From: Bacteroidales bacterium
GTDB taxonomy: Bacteria; Bacteroidota; Bacteroidia; Bacteroidales; Muribaculaceae
Direction: 5' to 3'
NCBI GenBank assembly: GCA_910575545.1
Contig: CAJTFH010000009.1
Span: 1-64,000, forward strand
Length of the DNA: 64,000 nucleotides
Part shown: positions 18,153 to 28,414 of the stretch, piece by piece
Position numbering within the stretch: the first letter of the stretch is position 1
Layout of the letters: the number at the start of each line of letters is the position of its first letter
The notes under the pieces: generated by a model
Seen by the model: the letters and a program-made list of their open reading frames with translations, nothing else
Databases searched by the model: none
What the model was told of the DNA's origin: nothing
Program-made: the position numbers and the translations under genes

Positions 18153-19325
18153 TCAGGATGTTGGCTCTTGGCTGGAGGCCATGAGTTTATTATGCAAAGG
18201 ATTTGAATACATCACCAGAATCTGCTGGCGCATGAATCCGCGTTCTTCTTCGGTTATATCTGGCAAATCCACTTTATCGAGCTGCCGGTTTATATATTCG
18301 TCGAACCGTGTCACATCTTCAGTGGTGTATTCTGAAGAGAATTTTCCGGTGCCGTTCAGTTCATCATATGCTATATAGTTGACCGGATAGATGTGGTAAC
18401 CGGAATGTATTTCATTGTCAATCAAGGCGCATACACGGCGCACAATCTCAACCTTGTCAGTCATGCCGAGCATTTCGGCCAGTCGGGGGTTGATGCAATG
18501 GCCTATGGCGAAATGCACGCTTCCTTTGAACTGTAGAATGCCGGTTTCCATGCTGAACAGGTCGTCGCGTTGCGATTTCTTAAATTCAGGGTCGCGTCTG
18601 CGGGCAAGGAATTCACGTGCCTTCAGATAATCGTTGGGGTCGTATTCATATGAGATGGCTGTTGGCGTTATGTTTAGTTCCATCAGGCGCTCAACCAGCG
18701 ATGCTTTCTCGCCACCAAGCCCAAGCATCTTTATCACGCTCTCCTGGGTTACATCGTTTGAGTCTTTTGCGCGTCCTTCGCGTTGGGCAATCCACACGCT
18801 TTCATGTTTCTGTGTTATGCAATAGTGGATATATCCCGATAATTGCTTGGCTGCTTCCAGGGCTTTCGTCAGCCGAAGGTTGCGTTTTACTATGATTCCT
18901 TTGTTGAGGCGAACCAGGTCTTCAATCCAGTCATAAATAAGTAGATTGTCGCCCAAGGCAACTTCCTGGGCAGGAAGGCCGCGCCTGATCATTGCCAGCC
19001 CGAGAAAGGATGCGTCGAGAACTATGTCGCGGTGGTTGGTGATGAACAGCACATTACGCGACGGATCGAGGTTTTCGAATCCTGAATCGGTCACACCTGA
19101 TGTTGTTTTGCTCTCGAGCAATTTCAGAATCCCCAGCATTATTTTCTGCTGGAACTCGTTTTTACTCTCGATTTTCTGCAGGTTTTCAGCCAGTTGCTTG
19201 AAATCGGCATCGGGCATGACATATCTGATTGCGTTTTCAAAACCGGGTTCTTTGACCAGACGGGCCATAGCGGTTTGAAACGCACTGTCGTCGTAAGGGG
19301 CTATTTCCTTGAATTCTTCCTTCAT
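18153..19325 (-). CDS. PlsC-type 1-acyl-glycerol-3-phosphate acyltransferase-like protein
   Basis: A 390-residue acyltransferase of the PlsC/GPAT superfamily, probably acting at the inner face of the membrane on a lipid acceptor. The catalytic block is FITNHRDIVLDASFLG: His98 and Asp104 are separated by five residues, not the usual four. The second block, WIAQREGRAKDSNDV, resembles the phosphate-binding FPEG-R region. No transmembrane helix is evident. A different, standard PlsC lies at 54808. The ATG at 19325 is preferred because residues before it (from 19361) look unrelated; a promoter box lies at 19457-19464. First gene of the run acyltransferase, phosphoesterase, tex, folK-like. Confidence 0.82.
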   Translation of the reverse strand: MKEEFKEIAPYDDSAFQTAMARLVKEPGFENAIRYVMPDADFKQLAENLQKIESKNEFQQKIMLGILKLLESKTTSGVTDSGFENLDPSRNVLFITNHRDIVLDASFLGLAMIRRGLPAQEVALGDNLLIYDWIEDLVRLNKGIIVKRNLRLTKALEAAKQLSGYIHYCITQKHESVWIAQREGRAKDSNDVTQESVIKMLGLGGEKASLVERLMELNITPTAISYEYDPNDYLKAREFLARRRDPEFKKSQRDDLFSMETGILQFKGSVHFAIGHCINPRLAEMLGMTDKVEIVRRVCALIDNEIHSGYHIYPVNYIAYDELNGTGKFSSEYTTEDVTRFDEYINRQLDKVDLPDITEEERGFMRQQILVMYSNPLHNKLMASSQEPTS

Positions 19326-19456
19326 CTTGATAACTCGCCTTGATTGGAAAATTCCAGACAAATTTATGATTGTGTTGAAACGATGACAAAACCCTCCACT
19401 CTGCCGGTTATGTATTGGCCGGCGGAAGCAGGGTTATGTTCTTAGGTAATTTAGGG

Positions 19457-19464
19457 CAAAGTTA
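19457..19464 (-). promoter_or_regulatory. Promoter box for the acyltransferase-tex operon
   Basis: On the minus strand this reads TAACTTTG, a perfect TAnnTTTG box, about 132 bases upstream of the ATG at 19325. No -33 element is at the normal spacing. Confidence 0.55.
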
Positions 19465-19520
19465 GGCAATAAAACACAATCTGTAAAATTAAATTGGCCG
19501 ACGTGCTCTATTTTAGGTTA

Positions 19521-19554
19521 AATTAAGAGTGCGTTTGAATTAAGAGTGCGTTTG
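19521..19554. repeat. Exact 17-bp tandem duplication
   Basis: The unit AATTAAGAGTGCGTTTG occurs twice in direct succession (19521-19537 and 19538-19554). It contains GTTTGAATT across the junction, a string also seen in the inverted repeats at 49176-49229 and 51245-51341. It lies between the groEL terminator and the acyltransferase promoter. Confidence 0.9.
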
Positions 19555-19568
19555 GAAATGAAACGAAA

Positions 19569-19609
19569 GCCCGGACTTAACTCCGATATCGGTTGAGTCA
19601 AATCCGGGC
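19569..19609 (-). terminator. Terminator after groEL
   Basis: Arms of 15 bases at 19569-19583 and 19595-19609 pair at 13 positions (core GCCCGGA with TCCGGGC), and on the minus strand the stem is followed by TTTCGTTT. It lies 32 bases after the groEL stop. Confidence 0.8.
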
Positions 19610-19641
19610 ATAAGCTTATTTAACCGAAATGGGGCGATTTT

Positions 19642-21599
<1,958 letters not shown>

Positions 21600-21683
21600 G
21601 TGTTGATATGTTTTAAGTTGTTTTTATTTTAATTTTCCTGGAAGACGGATTGCGTTTCCGGTCATAAGAAATAACACAATCCA

Positions 21684-21745
21684 TGCCAATATCGGAAGAA
21701 TGGCAGTTTCTGCCATTTATAAATGCCAAAAGTGACAAACTGGCA
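21684..21745. promoter_or_regulatory. Candidate heat-shock control region upstream of groES
   Basis: Within the 384-base gap 21600-21983, five TGCCA or TGGCA half-sites fall in 62 bases: 21684, 21701, 21711, 21724 and 21741. Two of them make the perfect inverted repeat ATGGCAG-TTT-CTGCCAT (21700-21716). They lie about 85 to 145 bases upstream of the groES ATG. Neither a HrcA/CIRCE site nor the usual -7 box is present, so an alternative factor is possible. The rest of the gap holds only the OmpA-type gene's terminator and short, unsupported open frames. Function is inferred. Confidence 0.35.
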
Positions 21746-21927
21746 TATCGACGCTCTCGGGCGTCAGTCTGTTTTGTCATTCTGTAGAACAAATCCCACC
21801 GTGAAAAGTTCTTCCATGTGTGATGGCGTTGCAAGAATTTCGTTAGCATAGCCAGGCCGGGGTGGCTGCTGACCTGGCTATGAAAAACAAGATGACTTCA
21901 GTGTCCTCCCGTTATGTAAGGGCATAA

Positions 21928-21960
21928 AAAACGGGGCATATTGAAGTGATGCCCCGTTTC
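21928..21960 (-). terminator. Terminator after the OmpA-type lipoprotein gene
   Basis: Arms AAACGGGGCAT and ATGCCCCGTTT pair fully around a 9-base loop, and the minus strand continues into a T-run (GTTTTTTATG). It lies 23 bases after the stop codon. Confidence 0.88.
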
Positions 21961-21983
21961 TTATGTATTTGAAAGTGTCCGGA

Positions 21984-22679
21984 TTACTGGAGGGTTCCGG
22001 CTTCGGCCTGCTGGATCATGGTTTTGTCGGCAGTAATGTAGATTTCAACGCGACGGTTCTGGGCACGGCCGGCGGCGGTGTCGTTTGAGGCCACATAGTC
22101 GGCCATCGGTATGCCTTGGGCGGAAAGACGTGTGGGAGCGATGCCGCTATTGGCAAGGAAGCTCTCAACGGCGGCGGAACGGCCGTTGGCCACTCGTGTG
22201 TTGACCTCCATGGAACCGGTGTTGTCGGTGAAACCGTAGATTTGCACGTCGGTGTTGGGATTGTTGCGGAGCGAGTTGGCGAACTGGGCGAGTTCGGTTT
22301 TAGCGCTTGCGCTGAGCGATGTTCCGTTGGTGGGGAATAGGATGCCGCCGGGGAATGTAACCTTGATGGCTTGCAGACCGTTCTGGTCTGTAACAGTTTC
22401 CACGTCTGCTTCGGCAAGCTGCTGTTTCAACTCGGCAGCCTGTTTATCCATTTTCTTGCCGATTAGTGCACCTGCGCCGGCACCAACAGCAGCGCCGACA
22501 GCCGATCCTATAGCAGCGCCTTTTCCGCCGCCGATAAGTGCTCCGATACCTGCGCCGAGTGCGCCACCGCCTCCACCGCCGATGAGTGCGCCCTTTCCGG
22601 TGTTGGTCATTGAGCTACAGCCTGTCATGAGCATACATGCGGCTATTGCCGCGCAGCATAAAGTCTTAAATGATTTCAT
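21984..22679 (-). CDS. OmpA-family lipoprotein with glycine zipper
   Basis: A 231-residue outer-membrane lipoprotein. The signal ends at Cys21 (MLMTGC). A glycine-zipper region spans about residues 28 to 75, with repeated GALIGGG, GAGIGALIGGGKG and GAAVGAGAGALIGKK patterns, and would insert in or lie on a membrane. The C-terminal OmpA domain (about 110 to 220) has the peptidoglycan-binding segments IYGFTDNTG and NGRSAAVESFLANSG followed by GRAQNRRVEI. Such proteins tie the outer membrane to the cell wall. It is a single-gene unit with its own promoter box and terminator. Confidence 0.93.
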   Translation of the reverse strand: MKSFKTLCCAAIAACMLMTGCSSMTNTGKGALIGGGGGGALGAGIGALIGGGKGAAIGSAVGAAVGAGAGALIGKKMDKQAAELKQQLAEADVETVTDQNGLQAIKVTFPGGILFPTNGTSLSASAKTELAQFANSLRNNPNTDVQIYGFTDNTGSMEVNTRVANGRSAAVESFLANSGIAPTRLSAQGIPMADYVASNDTAAGRAQNRRVEIYITADKTMIQQAEAGTLQ

Positions 22680-22726
22680 CTCTTATATGGGTTAAGTTAA
22701 TAGTGTTAATTTCTGTGTTACGGATG

Positions 22727-22734
22727 CAAAGATA
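22727..22734 (-). promoter_or_regulatory. Promoter box for the OmpA-type lipoprotein
   Basis: Minus strand TATCTTTG, a TAnnTTTG match, 48 bases upstream of the ATG. Confidence 0.65.
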
Positions 22735-22824
22735 GTATATTTACCCGAAACTTGTTCACATCATATTATACAACTGCATAAGATATATTGTTGTGATATG
22801 TCTGAAAAATTATGTATGGCGGGA

Positions 22825-22854
22825 TTGCAAATCAGGAAAAAATATGTAAATTCG
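22825..22854 (+). promoter_or_regulatory. Candidate promoter for the EamA transporter
   Basis: A TTG (22825-22827) is followed after 19 bases by TAAATTCG (22847-22854), one base off TAnnTTTG. The spacing is as expected for Bacteroidota promoters. Confidence 0.45.
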
Positions 22855-22926
22855 CAACATAATAGCATGGAAAATCTCGGCTATGAGGCCGACAACGGGT
22901 GTGGGGAGTAATAAAATGTGTCATTT

Positions 22927-23886
22927 ATGGCTTATAGAATGTTAAAAAGCAATTCGCGTAAGAAGCTGTTGCTGTGCCATCTCGGGGCATTGCTGGTTGT
23001 GACGATGTGGGGGGGCTCTTTTGTGAGCACCAAGGTGCTTATCAACCATCATCTGGGTCCCGTGGAGATTTATATCTATCGTTTTGTAATGGCTTATCTG
23101 CTTGTATTGGCTATGTGCCACAAGAAGATTCTTGCCAATAACTGGCGCGACGAGTTTCTGTTTCTTGTTTGCGGGCTTTGTGGCAGCTCCATATATTTCA
23201 TTGCTGAAAACAACGCGGTTAACTACACGAGGGTTTCCGACGTGTCGATGATAACCACACTTTCGCCTTTGCTGACGACGTTGCTGATCGGGGCGCTGTA
23301 TAAGAATGAGCGTCCGGGCAGGTGGACGTATATCAGTTCTGTTATAGCATTTCTCGGGGTGGGGTGCATCATTTTTAAAGACGGATTCACTTCAATGGCA
23401 GATGCATCCGGCCCTGATGCCTTGAGCACGGCTATCGGAGACCTGCTGGCATTGGGCGCGGCTTTTTCGTGGGCGATTTATGCCGTTGTGCTGCGCAAGC
23501 TCAATGTGACTTATTCTGCACAGTTTGTCACCCGCAAGACTTTTTTCTATGGCCTGGTGACGGCTCTGCCGTTTTGGGCGATTTCGGCAGAACCGGTTTC
23601 TCCGTTATCGCAGCTTATGTCGGCCGAGGTTATCGGCAATCTGCTGTTCCTTGGATTGTTCTGCTCAATGATAGCGTATATAATCTGGTCGGCGGTGATG
23701 AATCCGTTAGGAGCCATAACGGCTAACAATTATCTTTATGTGCAGCCTATATGCACCATGATCATCGCCGCAATACTTTTCGACAATGATCCGATAACAG
23801 CCATGGGCTGTTTCGGGGCGGCATTGATTATCGGCGGCCTTTGGTTCGGTGATTATATGAACCGGCGTGAGTCTGCGCGTAGCTGA
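22927..23886 (+). CDS. EamA/DMT-family membrane transporter
   Basis: A 319-residue inner-membrane protein of the drug/metabolite transporter superfamily with about ten hydrophobic segments in two EamA repeats (roughly residues 15 to 150 and 165 to 310). The first repeat shows TMWGGSFVSTKVL and the second AAFSWAIYAVVLRKLNV, both typical. Members export metabolites such as amino acids; the substrate is not visible. An in-frame GTG at 22918 is possible, but the ATG at 22927 is preferred; a further ATG is at 22939. Confidence 0.9.
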   Translation: MAYRMLKSNSRKKLLLCHLGALLVVTMWGGSFVSTKVLINHHLGPVEIYIYRFVMAYLLVLAMCHKKILANNWRDEFLFLVCGLCGSSIYFIAENNAVNYTRVSDVSMITTLSPLLTTLLIGALYKNERPGRWTYISSVIAFLGVGCIIFKDGFTSMADASGPDALSTAIGDLLALGAAFSWAIYAVVLRKLNVTYSAQFVTRKTFFYGLVTALPFWAISAEPVSPLSQLMSAEVIGNLLFLGLFCSMIAYIIWSAVMNPLGAITANNYLYVQPICTMIIAAILFDNDPITAMGCFGAALIIGGLWFGDYMNRRESARS

Positions 23887-23907
23887 CATCGGCTTTTTTA
23901 GTGAGGG

Positions 23908-24077
23908 TGTGTCATAATGGCTCATCTGGGTCGTCGCCCGAGGGCTTCGGGTTCGGTCATTGACCTTAGTCAACTCCCTTCACCCTCACCCTCAGGCTCC
24001 TACCATCTGAACCATTCTGACAGCACCCTCTCCATCCGGATGCCAAAAAGGCGTTGGTCGAATTTCGACACAACGCC
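23908..24077 (+). repeat. 170-bp intergenic repeat, copy A
   Basis: This segment is nearly identical, in reverse complement, to 37626-37795. The first 133 or so bases match without a difference that I could find; the last part, a hairpin, differs at a few positions. The hairpin end (GGCGTTGGTCGAAT with ACAACGCC) faces obg and, read on the minus strand, is followed by TTTTT, so it can act as the obg terminator. Its two ends share TGTGTC in inverted orientation, a hint of terminal repeats like those of a small non-autonomous element. It encodes no protein. Confidence 0.92.
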
Positions 24078-24107
24078 ATCTATCGGTTGATGCCGTGTAG
24101 GTTGTTT

Positions 24108-25307
24108 TTATGGTTCAGGGTTGCCGTATTCCCATTCGTAGTCGGTATCGTCGGGGAGTTCATCCGGGTCGAATCCTTCATCGTCTAGGGTTACAAATTC
24201 GTCGTCTTCATCAAGAGCCGGCACGTTCTCGAAGATGAACTCGTCTTCTTCGCGCACTCGATGGTGGCCGTCGAGCGGTCGGTGTGTGATAGGCATTTCT
24301 TCGGTGCGGTTGGCATCGTCGGTTATTGCTTTCCAGAGTGCATCTTTCAGCTCGATGAGGCCCTCACCTGATACGGCTGAGATGAACACGGCCGGAAGGT
24401 CTGTCGGGAGATGGGGGCGGATTTCGGCTTTAAGTTCCTCATCGAGCATGTCGCATTTGGATATGGCGAGAACCCGCTGTTTGTCCATCAGCTGGGGATT
24501 GAAACGGCGCAGTTCTTCAAGCAGGATTTCATATTGCGCTTTAATGTCGTCGGCATCGGCAGGAACCATAAAGAGCAACACGGCGTTGCGCTCGATATGG
24601 CGCAGGAACCTCAGCCCTAACCCTTTCCCTTCGCTTGCGCCTTCGATTATGCCCGGAATGTCGGCCATGACAAACGACCGGTTGCCACGATATTCAACGA
24701 TTCCCAACTGCGGTTCCATGGTGGTGAACGGGTAATCGGCAATTTTAGGGCGAGCGGCCGACACTGATGACAGCAGTGTTGATTTCCCGGCATTGGGGAA
24801 TCCCACCAGACCTACGTCGGCAAGGAGTTTCAGTTCAAGGATAATGCTTTTTTCTATGGCCGGTTCGCCGGGCTGGGCGTAGCGGGGGGTGCGGTTTGTG
24901 GGTGATTTGAAGTTCCAGTTGCCAAGGCCTCCGCGTCCACCGCGCAGGAGCTTTATCTCCTGGGAATCTTCGGTGACTTCGCAGAGATATTCTCCGGTTT
25001 CGGCATCGAAAACCACAGTCCCGCACGGCACTTCGATAATCTGGTCTTCACCGTCGCGTCCGGAGCTGCGCCCGGCCGACCCTGCCTGTCCGTTGCCGGC
25101 ATATATGTGTCGGCGGTAACGCAAAGGCAATAGGGTCCACATGTTTTTGTTGCCCCGGAGTATGATGTGGCCTCCGCGGCCTCCGTCGCCTCCGTCCGGG
25201 CCTCCTTTGGGAACATATTTTGCACGGTGGAAATGGAGCGAACCTGCTCCGCCTTTGCCTGAGCGGCAAAGTATTTTCACATAATCGATGAAGTTTGAGT
25301 CAGCCAT
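24108..25307 (-). CDS. obg: GTPase Obg (CgtA)
   Basis: A 399-residue GTPase involved in 50S ribosome assembly and stress control. The glycine-rich Obg fold covers residues 1 to 158 ([18 protein letters not shown]). The GTPase domain follows with GFPNAGKST (G1) near 168, [12 protein letters not shown] (G2), [16 protein letters not shown] (G3) and SKCDML (G4). After residue 330 there is an acidic tail rich in Asp and Glu, of the kind often seen in Bacteroidota Obg. The start [12 protein letters not shown] matches the family. The gene follows the ptmE-like gene by 64 bases on the same strand. Copy A of the 170-bp repeat lies just beyond its stop. Confidence 0.97.
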   Translation of the reverse strand: MADSNFIDYVKILCRSGKGGAGSLHFHRAKYVPKGGPDGGDGGRGGHIILRGNKNMWTLLPLRYRRHIYAGNGQAGSAGRSSGRDGEDQIIEVPCGTVVFDAETGEYLCEVTEDSQEIKLLRGGRGGLGNWNFKSPTNRTPRYAQPGEPAIEKSIILELKLLADVGLVGFPNAGKSTLLSSVSAARPKIADYPFTTMEPQLGIVEYRGNRSFVMADIPGIIEGASEGKGLGLRFLRHIERNAVLLFMVPADADDIKAQYEILLEELRRFNPQLMDKQRVLAISKCDMLDEELKAEIRPHLPTDLPAVFISAVSGEGLIELKDALWKAITDDANRTEEMPITHRPLDGHHRVREEDEFIFENVPALDEDDEFVTLDDEGFDPDELPDDTDYEWEYGNPEP

Positions 25308-25371
25308 AGTCTTATTGGTTGTCGGCGTTGTTTTTTATTTTGTTGACCAACTTATGTTGAAATCGTGAGGA

Positions 25372-26433
25372 TTATTTTGAGCTGTTGAGAGAGTGGTGGT
25401 GGCGCATGAGTTCGCGTGCATGGCGGAAATCGGCGGGTGATCCGATGTCAATCCATGTGCCGTTGATGGGATAATATGTAACGGTCATCTGCTGGTTCAT
25501 AGCTGCTTCAATCAATTCGGTGGCATCGGTATGCTCGTCGGGGCTTAATGCCGACAGAACGCGGTTTGAGAAGATGTAGATTCCTGCATTGGCCATATGG
25601 GAATAGGTGGGTTTTTCCTCCAGTGCTGTGACTTTAGTCCCTTCGGTTGAAAGTATCGCATAGGGAACGGAAACCGTGTAGGGGATTGCGGCGATGGTTA
25701 TGTCGGCATTCTCTTCAATATGGCGCAGATACATCTCTTCAAGATTAACGGTTGTGAGAAGGTCTGAGTTCATCACCAGGGTGTCGCCCTGGAGAGTGCG
25801 TGGCACGAGGGCTGCCGATCCTATTGTGCCGAGAGGGGTTGTCTCCTCAACGCATTTGACTCTTAATCCGTGGCGCGGGGTGGCGAAATAATCTTTTATC
25901 TGGGAAGCAAGATACCGCACGGTCACCCATACGTCGGTGATACCTGCGCGGGCGAGGCGCTCGATGTTATAGTCTATTATTGGGCGTCCGTCGATTTCAA
26001 GAAGCGGCTTTGGGGTGGTAAGAGTGAGCGGACGCAGACGTTCCCCCTGTCCTCCGGCCATCAGAATGGCTGTCAGAGGGAGGAGTGTGTCGGTGCGGTT
26101 GAGGTTGATAAGGCGGTTGATTGTTCCGTCAGGCCGCAGTTCCGGCAGCAGGGCTATCCCTTTTTTCCGGGCTTGCCGAAGGGTGTTTATCCGTTCTAAA
26201 GGCTTTTGGCCTGTGTGGATTGCCATGAAACCGGTGTGGATAACGCGGTCGATGAGGTCGGCCGGGGTGACACCGTTGAGCAGTCCGCGGCGAATGTCGC
26301 CGTCGGTGACAGTGCCGAGCATCCGGTTTGATTCATCGGTGACAATCAAGGTCATTACGTCGCCTGAAAGCTCGTTTAGACGGCGCAGGGCTTCAATGAT
26401 TGTTGCGTATTGATGGATTATATGTCGGTTCAT
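25372..26433 (-). CDS. Sugar-1-phosphate nucleotidyltransferase with N-terminal CBS pair (PtmE-like)
   Basis: A 353-residue enzyme that joins a sugar-1-phosphate to a nucleotide. Residues 1 to about 112 are a CBS domain pair (with GTVTDGDIRRGLLNG). From residue 122 comes the nucleotidyltransferase fold: ILMAGGQGERLRPLT, then TPKPLLEIDGRPII, and later MNSDLLTTVN with metal ligands. In Campylobacter the same CBS-nucleotidyltransferase architecture in PtmE makes GDP-glucosamine for legionaminic acid. Here it sits 12 bases after a CMP-sugar synthetase of the NeuA/LegF type and two genes after a NeuC/LegG-type epimerase, the same company as in Campylobacter, so a GDP-sugar role is likely but inferred. 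An alternative is a general mannose- or glucose-1-phosphate transferase. Confidence 0.85.
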   Translation of the reverse strand: MNRHIIHQYATIIEALRRLNELSGDVMTLIVTDESNRMLGTVTDGDIRRGLLNGVTPADLIDRVIHTGFMAIHTGQKPLERINTLRQARKKGIALLPELRPDGTINRLINLNRTDTLLPLTAILMAGGQGERLRPLTLTTPKPLLEIDGRPIIDYNIERLARAGITDVWVTVRYLASQIKDYFATPRHGLRVKCVEETTPLGTIGSAALVPRTLQGDTLVMNSDLLTTVNLEEMYLRHIEENADITIAAIPYTVSVPYAILSTEGTKVTALEEKPTYSHMANAGIYIFSNRVLSALSPDEHTDATELIEAAMNQQMTVTYYPINGTWIDIGSPADFRHARELMRHHHSLNSSK

Positions 26434-26445
26434 GTCAGTTGCGGA

Positions 26446-27162
26446 TTATTTTGGGTTGTTGTGTTGAATTATCGCCTCTGCAATAGCCCAGTCGAGGGGG
26501 GTGTCGAGGTCGATTGAACGTGACGCTGGCATCTCATATGGTATGCGTCGGGGAAATGCTCCGAGGGGCATTGACCTTATGGCTTCAGGGGATATTACAT
26601 AGACGGCTCCGTTGAATTCCCATGCTTTGGGGGCGTCCTGACGTCGGGTCAGCAAACCGTCGCCTTTCGAGATGTATAGGTTGCCTGAAGTCGGGTCTGT
26701 CTCGAAGCAGTTGTAGTATGGGTTGGCTGTCGCTTCTTTCACGCTGACCACCATGTCGGGAGATTTTGACTTGAAAAGATTAAGGCAACCTTCAACGTCG
26801 GCCGTGGTGCGGAATGGTGAGGTTGGCTGGAGCAGCAACACACAGTCGTAGAAAATTCCGTGGTTTTCGGCCCAATCCATCGCGTCGATTATTACTTCGC
26901 GAGAACCTGCTGTGTCTGTTGCCAGTTCCGGGGGGCGTCGGTAGGGTACGGCCACACCACAGGATTCAGCAACGGCTGCGATTTCATTATCGTCGGTCGA
27001 CACGAGAATGTTGCCCGCTGGCAACGACATTTTGCCGGCAATATCGCTGGCAACATCAAGGGTGTAGGAAATCAACGGTTTACCGGCGAGTTCCTTTATG
27101 TTTTTCCGGGGGATTCCTTTGCTGCCTCCCCTGGCCGGAATGACAATCAACGGTTTCATCAT
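26446..27162 (-). CDS. CMP-nonulosonate cytidylyltransferase (NeuA/LegF type)
   Basis: A 238-residue enzyme that activates a sialic-acid-like sugar (N-acetylneuraminate, legionaminate or pseudaminate) with CTP. It begins IVIPARGGSKGIPRKNIKEL, the CTP-binding loop of the family, and continues with LQPTSPFRTTADVEGCL near residue 110 and the C-terminal SIDLDTPLDWAIAE. The middle gene of a three-gene unit. The neighbouring PtmE-like gene favours legionaminic acid (inference). The start codon is 30 bases after the upstream epimerase stop. Confidence 0.9.
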   Translation of the reverse strand: MMKPLIVIPARGGSKGIPRKNIKELAGKPLISYTLDVASDIAGKMSLPAGNILVSTDDNEIAAVAESCGVAVPYRRPPELATDTAGSREVIIDAMDWAENHGIFYDCVLLLQPTSPFRTTADVEGCLNLFKSKSPDMVVSVKEATANPYYNCFETDPTSGNLYISKGDGLLTRRQDAPKAWEFNGAVYVISPEAIRSMPLGAFPRRIPYEMPASRSIDLDTPLDWAIAEAIIQHNNPK

Positions 27163-27192
27163 AATCAGCGGTCTGTTTTTTTATTAAACACC

Positions 27193-28383
27193 CTATTGGC
27201 TTGAAATCGCGTTAAGTGGGAGGTGGTCGATGAATTTTTTAGATTTCAGAGATTCCATGGGGGTGGCGGCAATTGCATCGACTATCAGTTGCAGAGTGTC
27301 TGGTTTGCAATATGGATTGGATGCGTTTTTTGCCATCGATATACCTTTGTGAGAGAGTGCCAGGGCAATGGCCAGGGCAATGGCCCCGGCATCAGGGGCG
27401 CAATGAATTACAGATTCGGATGCGAGCCTTCCCTGTTGCCTCATACCTATGTCGACGGTGGGGATATGGGCTGACGGAACTTCAACGATTCCGCTTGATG
27501 AGTTCCCGACCACGGCTGCCACATAGTGCAGTGCCGACAAGTAGCGTTTGCGTCCAAGCGAAGGGATGGCGATGCATCTGCCTGGGTGCATGTCCACATA
27601 ACGGTTGACGCTTTCGATTATAACGCTCCCTTCCGGATCGTTGTTTGGATAGGTGAAGATTATGTGTGAGGCAGGGAAACGGTCAAGGGCCGCAAGTAAT
27701 GCTTTGATGCGGCTTGCTACGGGTTCGGTGTCGAGTGTTGCCGGATGGAGCGTCACCAACAGTGTTTCCGGAGTGATTTCCATGCCGATAGAATGCTCAA
27801 GCTCGGTTTTCGACATGGGTGTTTCGTTGGCCATGTTCCAGACCCCGATCGCCCCGGTGTTGATTACCATACTTTCATTCTCACCCATAGAGATTACACG
27901 TTGACGGTATGGTTCTGTGGCCGTAAGATGCAGAGATGAAAGTTTGGTTATGGCGTGGCGGATGGAGTCGTCGAATGCCCCTTCGGAAATTTCCCCTCCG
28001 GCTATGTGTACGATGGGTATTCGCATGATTGTTGCCGCAGTGGCCACGGTCAGCATTTCGTAGCGGTCGCCTAACAGCACGGTTAAGTCGGGCCTGACTG
28101 CATCGAAAGCCCTGGCGAATCCGTCGAGGCATCTGGCGGCGGCCAAAGCCGTGTGGAGATGTGAGTCGCTTTCTGCTGCCATTTCAACACGGTGTGCCAC
28201 CTCGAAGCCGTCGGCCTCGATTTCATTGACGGTCATGCCGTAGCGGGGGTCGAGATGCATGTTGCCGGCGATTATGGTCACCCGGCAGTCGTTGCGCTCT
28301 TTTAACGCCTTTGCTATGGGACTGAGCAACCCCCAGTCGGCGCGGGTTGTTGTGGCGATTGCTATTTTCCGTAGGGTTTGCAT
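27193..28383 (-). CDS. UDP/GDP-N-acetylglucosamine 2-epimerase, hydrolysing (NeuC/LegG type)
   Basis: A 396-residue enzyme that hydrolyses and epimerises a nucleotide-GlcNAc-type sugar to the free ManNAc-type sugar for nonulosonic acid synthesis. It starts MQTLRKIAIATTTRADWGLLSP; the family segments VLLGDRYEMLTVATAA, HIAGGEISEGAFDDSIRHA and GNSSSGIVEVPS are clear. The ATG at 28383 is chosen because a TACCTTTG promoter box lies only 5 to 12 bases before it; a TTG start at 28434 would lie upstream of the promoter. The cassette lacks a nonulosonate synthase (NeuB/LegI), so that gene must be elsewhere or absent. Confidence 0.9.
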   Translation of the reverse strand: MQTLRKIAIATTTRADWGLLSPIAKALKERNDCRVTIIAGNMHLDPRYGMTVNEIEADGFEVAHRVEMAAESDSHLHTALAAARCLDGFARAFDAVRPDLTVLLGDRYEMLTVATAATIMRIPIVHIAGGEISEGAFDDSIRHAITKLSSLHLTATEPYRQRVISMGENESMVINTGAIGVWNMANETPMSKTELEHSIGMEITPETLLVTLHPATLDTEPVASRIKALLAALDRFPASHIIFTYPNNDPEGSVIIESVNRYVDMHPGRCIAIPSLGRKRYLSALHYVAAVVGNSSSGIVEVPSAHIPTVDIGMRQQGRLASESVIHCAPDAGAIALAIALALSHKGISMAKNASNPYCKPDTLQLIVDAIAATPMESLKSKKFIDHLPLNAISSQ

Positions 28384-28387
28384 GGTG

Positions 28388-28395
28388 CAAAGGTA
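28388..28395 (-). promoter_or_regulatory. Promoter box for the nonulosonic acid cassette
   Basis: Minus strand TACCTTTG, a TAnnTTTG match, ending 4 bases before the neuC-type ATG. A start site about 7 bases downstream would make the message leaderless or nearly so. Confidence 0.6.
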
Positions 28396-28414
28396 AGCAA
28401 AATAGGGGAAGTTG

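Noticed and set aside
21613-21849. 78-codon open frame upstream of groES
   Set aside because: It covers the half-site cluster, has no recognisable motif, and composition fits chance; the region is better read as regulatory.
21600-21983. CIRCE (HrcA) operator upstream of groES
   Set aside because: No TTAGCACTC with its inverted partner is present on either strand.
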